A DNA stretch of 64,000 nucleotides from an uncultured Pelagibacteraceae bacterium (lineage in GTDB: Bacteria; Pseudomonadota; Alphaproteobacteria; Pelagibacterales; Pelagibacteraceae), in the NCBI GenBank assembly GCA_902570695.1, contig CACFZE010000001.1, forward strand, positions 62,001 to 126,000. Direction: 5' to 3'. Of the stretch, positions 59,176 to 64,000 are shown one piece after another. The position numbers were made by a program, and so were the translations under genes. A model generated the notes under the pieces. It saw only the letters and a program-made list of their open reading frames with translations, was not told the origin of the DNA and searched no databases. Positions within the stretch are counted from its first letter, which is position 1; each line of letters starts with the position of its first letter.

Positions 59176-60555
59176 TTAAGATGCCGCTTTAATTGCAGAT
59201 TTAGAATACAAACTATTCTTTTTTATCTCATCTGAAATTAAAAACGCTAATTCTATAGCTTGATCAGAGTTCAATCTTGGATCGCAGTGAGTATGATATC
59301 TGCTTGATAAATCTGCATCGGATATTTTTTTTGCTCCACCTGTACACTCTGTCACATCTTGGCCTGTCATTTCAACGTGAAGGCCACCGGCATAAGAACC
59401 TTCTGCTTGATGAACTGCAAATACATTTTTAACTTCGCTTACAACATCATTAAACGGTCTCGTTTTAAAACCAGTAGTTGATTTAATTGTATTTCCGTGC
59501 ATTGGATCACATGACCAAACAACATTCAAACCTTCCTTTTTAATTCCTCTAATTAATTTTGGTAAAAATTTTTCAACATTCTGATGGCCAAATCTTGAGA
59601 TTAAAGTTATTTTTCCTTTTTCATTTTTAGGATTTATAACTTCACATATTTTTGCAATCTCATCAGGTTTAGAAGTTGGACCACATTTGATACCAATTGG
59701 ATTTTCTATGCCTTTACAAAACTCAACATGCCCTCCATCTAATTGTCTTGTTCTATCCCCTATCCAAACAAAGTGAGCTGAAGTATCGTGATATTCACCC
59801 GTGGTTGAGTCTACTCTTGTCATGCTTTCTTCAAAAGGTAAGTGTAAAGCCTCATGAGAAGTCCAAAAATTAACTGTGTACAATCTATTATTAAAATCGG
59901 ATGTAATTCCACAAGCATCCATAAATGCTAATGCATCTGCTATTTTATCTTCTAACTCTTTAAATTTTTTAGCTTGTGGACTTTTCTTAATATAATCTAA
60001 ATTCCATAAATGAACCTTATTTAGGTCAGCAAAACCACCTTTTGAAAACGCTCTTAAAAGGTTTAAAGTTGAAGCAGATTGAGAGTAAGCCTTAAACATT
60101 CTTTTTGGATCAGGTCTTCTTGCTTTTTCATTAAAATCTATTGCATTTATATTGTCTCCCAAATAACTTGGTAATTCTTTATCCCCTTGTTTTTCAGTTG
60201 GTGCGCTTCTTGGTTTTGAAAATTGTCCAGCAATTCTTCCAAGTTTTACAATAGGTAAAGAAGCTGAGTAAGTCATTACTAAAGCCATTTGAAGAATAAC
60301 CTTGAAGGTATCTCTTATATTGTCAGGATGAAATTCCGCAAAACTTTCTGCACAATCACCACCTTGTAATAGAAAAGCTTTTCCATCATTTACCATTGCT
60401 AACTGATCTTTCAAATGTCTTGTTTCACCTGCAAATACTAAAGGAGGAAAGGTTTTCAATTTATTTAAAACCATCTCCAATTCCTTCTCATCTTCATATT
60501 GAGGAATATGTTTGACAGGGTATTTTCTCCAGCTATTTATTTTCCAATTTTTCAT
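59176..60555 (-). CDS. 3-Deoxy-7-phosphoheptulonate synthase, class II (plant type)
   Basis: This is the first enzyme of the shikimate pathway, joining phosphoenolpyruvate and erythrose-4-phosphate. The 459 residues open with the class II start (WKINSWRKYPVKHIPQY), then FAGETRHLKDQLA, FLLQGGDCAESF (metal-site Cys), GRIAGQFSKPRSAPTE and WSCDPMHGNT, with HVEMTGQDVTECTGGA near the C-terminus. Class I AroF/G/H enzymes are about 350 residues and unrelated in sequence. Confidence 0.95.
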   Translation of the reverse strand: MKNWKINSWRKYPVKHIPQYEDEKELEMVLNKLKTFPPLVFAGETRHLKDQLAMVNDGKAFLLQGGDCAESFAEFHPDNIRDTFKVILQMALVMTYSASLPIVKLGRIAGQFSKPRSAPTEKQGDKELPSYLGDNINAIDFNEKARRPDPKRMFKAYSQSASTLNLLRAFSKGGFADLNKVHLWNLDYIKKSPQAKKFKELEDKIADALAFMDACGITSDFNNRLYTVNFWTSHEALHLPFEESMTRVDSTTGEYHDTSAHFVWIGDRTRQLDGGHVEFCKGIENPIGIKCGPTSKPDEIAKICEVINPKNEKGKITLISRFGHQNVEKFLPKLIRGIKKEGLNVVWSCDPMHGNTIKSTTGFKTRPFNDVVSEVKNVFAVHQAEGSYAGGLHVEMTGQDVTECTGGAKKISDADLSSRYHTHCDPRLNSDQAIELAFLISDEIKKNSLYSKSAIKAAS

Positions 60556-60589
60556 TTCAACTCTGAATTGTTTTATCAGACTTTATTAT

Positions 60590-62410
60590 TTATTCAACAG
60601 TGACAGATTTAGCTAAGTTTCTTGGTTTATCGATATCGTATCCTTTATCTAGTGCAGAGTAGTAAGCTAGCTTTTGCAAAGGTATAGTAGTTAAAAAAGG
60701 AATAAGTTCATCAGATATGGCATCGACTTCAATCTGCTCCCAAATATTTTCTGAATAAATTTCATCAGTACTTTTATTTGTTATTAGTAAAACTTTTGCA
60801 CCTCTAGATATAACTTCTTGCATATTTGAAATAGTTTTTTTGTAATGCTCATCTCTTGGAGCAATTACTACTACAGGCATACCTTCTTCTATGAGTGCAA
60901 GAGGTCCATGCTTCATTTCTCCTGCTGGATAACCTTCGGCATGAACATAAGCAAGCTCTTTTAGTTTTAAAGCACCCTCAAGTGCAATTGGATATGAATA
61001 GCCTCTTCCTAGAAACATTGATCCTTTAGAATTAGCAAAATCTTTTCCAAGAGTTTGAATTTTATCTTCAATATTCAATGTATTTTTTGCAGATTTAGAT
61101 AAAGACAGTAAATCTTTTATCTTTTTTTGGTAATCTTTTTTATTAATTGATTTTTGTTCATAAGAAAGCTTTGTACATAATAAATAAAGAACTAACATTT
61201 GTCCCAAGAAAGCCTTTGTAGATGCAACACCAACCTCTGGACCACAATGTATAGGTAAAACTAGATCGGCATCTCTTGCAATTGAACTTTCAACAACATT
61301 TACGACAGCACAAGTTTTAACATTATTCTTTTTGCACAAATCTAATGCTGCAAATGTATCTGCAGTCTCTCCTGATTGAGAAACAAACACATAAAGACAA
61401 TCTTTTTTAAATTTAATTTTTCGGTATCTAAACTCTGAAGCTATATCAACACTCACATCTAAACTGGTATTTTGCTCAAACCAATACTTAGCAACAAGGC
61501 ATGAATGATATGCTGTTCCACATCCAATTAAAATTACTGATGAAATCTCATTGATTTTCCAGGGAAAATTATAAATATTTATTTCTTTGTTATGTTTGTC
61601 GATATACTCATTGACACAATTTTTTAGAGTAATTGGCTGCTCGTCTATTTCTTTGGCCATATAATATTTGTAATCGCCTTTTTCATAATTTTGATCATCC
61701 TTAGAAAGATTTAAAATCTTCTTGTTAACTTTGGTTCCATCAGCATCAAAAAATTCGACTTGATCTTTTTTTAATATGCAAAATTCTCCATCATTTAAAT
61801 ATGTAATTTTATTAGTCATTGACTTTAATGCATAAGAGTCTGAACCAAGGTAGTGTTCGTCTGGACCATAACCAACTGCAAGTGGAGAGCCTCTTCTTGC
61901 CCCAACTATTAAATCTGGTTGATCTTTAAATATTATTCCTAATGCAAAGCTACCATGTAATTTTTTTAAAACTTTTATAATTGTATTTTTAAGGTTATTT
62001 TTTTTTAAATAATCAGTTACCAAATGAACAATTACTTCTGTATCTGTTTGGGATTTAAACTTATAGCCTTTATTTTCTAATAACTTTTTTAGAATAGTTG
62101 AATTTTCAATTATACCATTGTGAACTACAGATACATCTTCTGATGAATGGGGATGTGCATTTATTGAACTAGGTTTACCATGTGTGGCCCATCTAACGTG
62201 TCCGATACCAATAGAGCCAGATATTTTAGTTTGTATTATGTTTTTCTCTAAAGCGTCTACTCTACCCTCACATTTGACCTCATTTATATTTCCATTTGAA
62301 AGAGTTGCTAAACCTGCAGAGTCGTAGCCTCTATACTCAAGTTTTTTTAATGAACTTATAATTCTTGGAGTAACCTCTTTAGAGCTTGTAATTCCAACTA
62401 TTCCACACAT
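60590..62410 (-). CDS. glmS: Glutamine--fructose-6-phosphate aminotransferase (isomerising)
   Basis: GlmS makes glucosamine-6-phosphate for peptidoglycan and lipopolysaccharide. The 606 residues begin with Met then the N-terminal nucleophile Cys of CGIVGITSS. They include LEYRGYDSAGLA, GHVRWATHGKPS and NAHPHSS in the amidotransferase domain, two SIS sugar domains (ILIGCGTAYHSCLVAKYW; MFLGRGYSYPIALEGALKLKELAYVHAEGYPAGEMKHGPLALI), and the end DKPRNLAKSVTVE. No glmS ribozyme-like leader is possible in the 3-nt gap before it. Confidence 0.97.
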   Translation of the reverse strand: MCGIVGITSSKEVTPRIISSLKKLEYRGYDSAGLATLSNGNINEVKCEGRVDALEKNIIQTKISGSIGIGHVRWATHGKPSSINAHPHSSEDVSVVHNGIIENSTILKKLLENKGYKFKSQTDTEVIVHLVTDYLKKNNLKNTIIKVLKKLHGSFALGIIFKDQPDLIVGARRGSPLAVGYGPDEHYLGSDSYALKSMTNKITYLNDGEFCILKKDQVEFFDADGTKVNKKILNLSKDDQNYEKGDYKYYMAKEIDEQPITLKNCVNEYIDKHNKEINIYNFPWKINEISSVILIGCGTAYHSCLVAKYWFEQNTSLDVSVDIASEFRYRKIKFKKDCLYVFVSQSGETADTFAALDLCKKNNVKTCAVVNVVESSIARDADLVLPIHCGPEVGVASTKAFLGQMLVLYLLCTKLSYEQKSINKKDYQKKIKDLLSLSKSAKNTLNIEDKIQTLGKDFANSKGSMFLGRGYSYPIALEGALKLKELAYVHAEGYPAGEMKHGPLALIEEGMPVVVIAPRDEHYKKTISNMQEVISRGAKVLLITNKSTDEIYSENIWEQIEVDAISDELIPFLTTIPLQKLAYYSALDKGYDIDKPRNLAKSVTVE

Positions 62411-62413
62411 TAC

Positions 62414-63025
62414 TTATAATTTCCTTTTGTAATTTTTCTTTTCTTTTTGATTTGATCTAGTTAACGCCAATGAGCCTTTGCTTACATTTTTAGTAATTAC
62501 AGATCCTGCGCCTATAACACTTTTTTCATTTAACGTAACGGGTGCTACTAAAGATGTATTTGAACCTACAAATACTTTATCCTTAATATTTGTTTTACTT
62601 TTTTTTCTTCCATCATAATTACAAGTTATTGTTCCAGCTCCAATATTAACTTCCTTCCCCACTAGTGTATCTCCAATATATGATAAATGATTAACTTTAG
62701 AATTTTTATTTATTGTAGATTTTTTTACCTCAACAAAATTTCCAATTTTTGATCCAGATTTTATTTTTGTTCCGGGTCTTAAACGTGCATATGGACCTAC
62801 ACTTACATCATTATCTATTTTAACGCCCTCAAGATGAGAGAAAGATAAAATTTTTACATTGTTTCCTATTCTCACTTTATCGGCAAACACAACATAAGGT
62901 TCTATCTCTACATTTTTTCCAATTTTAGTATCTTTAGAAAAAAAAACTGTCTCAGGCCCCTTCATTTTGACACCTTTTTTTAAAAATTTATCTCTAAGTT
63001 TATTTTGTAAATTTTGACTATTCAT
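62414..63025 (-). CDS. Stand-alone GlmU-like acetyltransferase domain (left-handed beta-helix)
   Basis: The 203 residues match only the C-terminal half of GlmU. The hexapeptide repeats run from about residue 30, with [22 protein letters not shown] (substrate Arg), NFVEVKKS (Lys), VNHLSYIGD with the catalytic His, [14 protein letters not shown] and [14 protein letters not shown]. The N-terminal uridylyltransferase domain of about 230 residues is absent, and the upstream 69 nt contain no remnant. It would acetylate glucosamine-1-phosphate; the uridylyl step must be elsewhere. It is transcribed just before glmS, 3 nt away. Confidence 0.85.
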   Translation of the reverse strand: MNSQNLQNKLRDKFLKKGVKMKGPETVFFSKDTKIGKNVEIEPYVVFADKVRIGNNVKILSFSHLEGVKIDNDVSVGPYARLRPGTKIKSGSKIGNFVEVKKSTINKNSKVNHLSYIGDTLVGKEVNIGAGTITCNYDGRKKSKTNIKDKVFVGSNTSLVAPVTLNEKSVIGAGSVITKNVSKGSLALTRSNQKEKKNYKRKL

Positions 63026-63094
63026 TAGATAGTTGTATATAACTGGGTATTGATTTAATTAATTCACAATTTATTTCTTATTAATACTTTTTAA

Positions 63095-63775
63095 ATGACA
63101 CAAAAATTCACAGTTCTTTTTGATTTAGATGGTACGTTAGTAGACACAGCACCTGATCTAATGCTTGCTCATAACCATGTTATGAAGAAATTTGGATACC
63201 CCACAAAATCTCTTGATGAACTTAAAAATACTGTTGGTCAAGGAGCTGGGGCAATGATTGGTAGATCTATATGGAGCCAGGCCAAAAAAGAATTAACTTC
63301 GATTAATGAGAAAATTAAAAATGAAATGACAGATGAATTTATTTCTTATTATGGAAAAAATATTTTAAATGAAAGTACTCTGATGCCTGGTGTAAAAGAT
63401 TTTTTAAATTGGTGTAAAAAAGAAAATATATCAATGGCTGTATGTACGAATAAAACAGAACATCTTGCAGTAGATCTTTTAAAAAAAATTGGGATATATG
63501 ATTACTTCGAGTATGTTGCGGGTTATAATACCTTTGATTATTGTAAACCTGATCCGAGACATATAACAACAATCATAGAAATTTTAGATGGTAGTAAAAA
63601 TAAATCAATTATGATTGGTGATAGTGAGTCGGATGCAAATGCAGCAAAAGCGGCGGATATTCCAATGATTTTATTAGAGGATGGATATACTGAAAAAAAT
63701 ATTGATGAAATTTATCATAATCACTTAATAAAAGACTTTGTGGGTGTCGAAAAAATTGTATCTAAATATCTTTAA
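63095..63775 (+). CDS. gph: HAD hydrolase, phosphoglycolate phosphatase type
   Basis: The 226 residues have the HAD motifs in order: VLFDLDGTLVDTAPDL (nucleophile Asp and acid Asp), CTNKTEHLA (Ser/Thr motif), the CKPDPRHI segment with the motif III Lys, and IMIGDSESDANAA. The cap is the small four-helix C1 type. Gph homologues clear 2-phosphoglycolate, but several HAD phosphatases look alike, so the substrate is inferred. It diverges from the GlmU-like gene across a 69-nt gap. Confidence 0.8.
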   Translation: MTQKFTVLFDLDGTLVDTAPDLMLAHNHVMKKFGYPTKSLDELKNTVGQGAGAMIGRSIWSQAKKELTSINEKIKNEMTDEFISYYGKNILNESTLMPGVKDFLNWCKKENISMAVCTNKTEHLAVDLLKKIGIYDYFEYVAGYNTFDYCKPDPRHITTIIEILDGSKNKSIMIGDSESDANAAKAADIPMILLEDGYTEKNIDEIYHNHLIKDFVGVEKIVSKYL

Positions 63776-63828
63776 TATTGATTAATTTATTTTAACTATT
63801 AAAACAAAATCACAAATTAGGAGTTATT

Positions 63829-64000
63829 TTGTTATTACATAGAATTAAAGTATATCCATCAAAAATAAATCTTCCAAAGAAGAAACAGCTTGCTTGGAAA
63901 ATAGCAGAGATAGCAAGTGATAATGCTAAATTAAATAAAAATTCAATAGAAATGGTTATTAATAGAATTATTGATAACGCTTCTGTTGCTATAGCTTCCT
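63829..64000 (+). CDS. PrpD/MmgE-family (2-methylcitrate dehydratase-like) protein, 3' end outside window
   Basis: The first 57 codons are visible. An AGGAG ribosome-binding sequence (63819-63823) sits 5 nt before a TTG at 63829. The product reads LLHRIKVYPSKINLPKKKQL, AWKIAEIASDN and VINRIIDNASVAIAS, the opening of PrpD proteins. PrpD dehydrates 2-methylcitrate in propionate breakdown; the wider MmgE/PrpD family includes other dehydratases and isomerases. The TTG start is preferred because no ATG fits the family alignment or the Shine-Dalgarno spacing. Confidence 0.75.
   Translation, partial: MLLHRIKVYPSKINLPKKKQLAWKIAEIASDNAKLNKNSIEMVINRIIDNASVAIAS

Overview
The window looks like a piece of the chromosome of a free-living SAR11-type alphaproteobacterium (Candidatus Pelagibacter or a close relative). 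The evidence is the extreme A+T richness, A/T-ending codons, and gene ends that abut or overlap by 1 to 17 nt almost everywhere. Marker genes agree: adk sits between secY and rpsM, DAHP synthase is the class II (plant) type, and formylglycinamide-RP synthase is the small three-subunit PurS/PurQ/PurL type. No insertion sequence, prophage, integrase, CRISPR array or rRNA gene was seen. No gene-free stretch exceeds about 300 bases; the longest is 50887-51183, and it holds gene remnants. 

Layout. 1-7192: end of a RidA-family gene, then ugd and galU (UDP-glucose to UDP-glucuronate), panC, mgtE, lipB, an RluC-like pseudouridine synthase and a secreted lyase-like protein. 7258-35765: a run of about 28 kb, all on the minus strand, carrying the core information-processing genes. 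Read in transcription order it is tRNA-Tyr, tRNA-Gly, tuf, tRNA-Trp, secE, nusG, rplKAJL, rpoBC; then rpsL, rpsG, fusA joined directly to the S10, spc and alpha clusters ending at rplQ. tuf is missing between fusA and rpsJ, and rpmD (L30) is missing between rpsE and rplO. 35903-41117: rlmB, tRNA-Thr, nadK, tRNA-Leu, then a minus-strand group with a COG4091-type dehydrogenase, azlD, azlC, a gamma-glutamylcyclotransferase-like gene and a cinA-type gene. 41140-48347: plus-strand operon sfsA-map-purB-purC-purS-purQ-purL-bolA-grxD. 48349-53928: two large autotransporter-like surface proteins. 54024-63025: rpsD, trmJ, cimA, cysS, nadE, class II DAHP synthase, a one-domain GlmU homologue and glmS, all minus strand. 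63095-64000: a phosphoglycolate-phosphatase-like HAD gene and the start of a prpD-family gene. 

The most unusual region is 48009-54641. Two surface-protein genes with related Ig-like modules and C-terminal beta-barrels but different N-terminal modules lie in tandem between grxD and rpsD. Between them are the last 31 codons (with stop) of a second rpsD fused to the last 13 codons (with stop) of a second grxD. The rpsD remnant differs from the intact rpsD only at synonymous positions. The simplest reading is that two allelic versions of one grxD - surface gene - rpsD locus, from two related strains, were joined end to end. This would be a cassette-like locus that exchanges and accumulates surface proteins using the flanking housekeeping genes as homology. 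A chimeric assembly is the main alternative. 

Promoter-like sequences were found ahead of the tRNA-Tyr/tuf cluster, rpsL, rpsM, rpsD and tRNA-Thr. Each best match has a 16-base spacer. The rpsD promoter sits so close to its ATG that the mRNA would be nearly leaderless.
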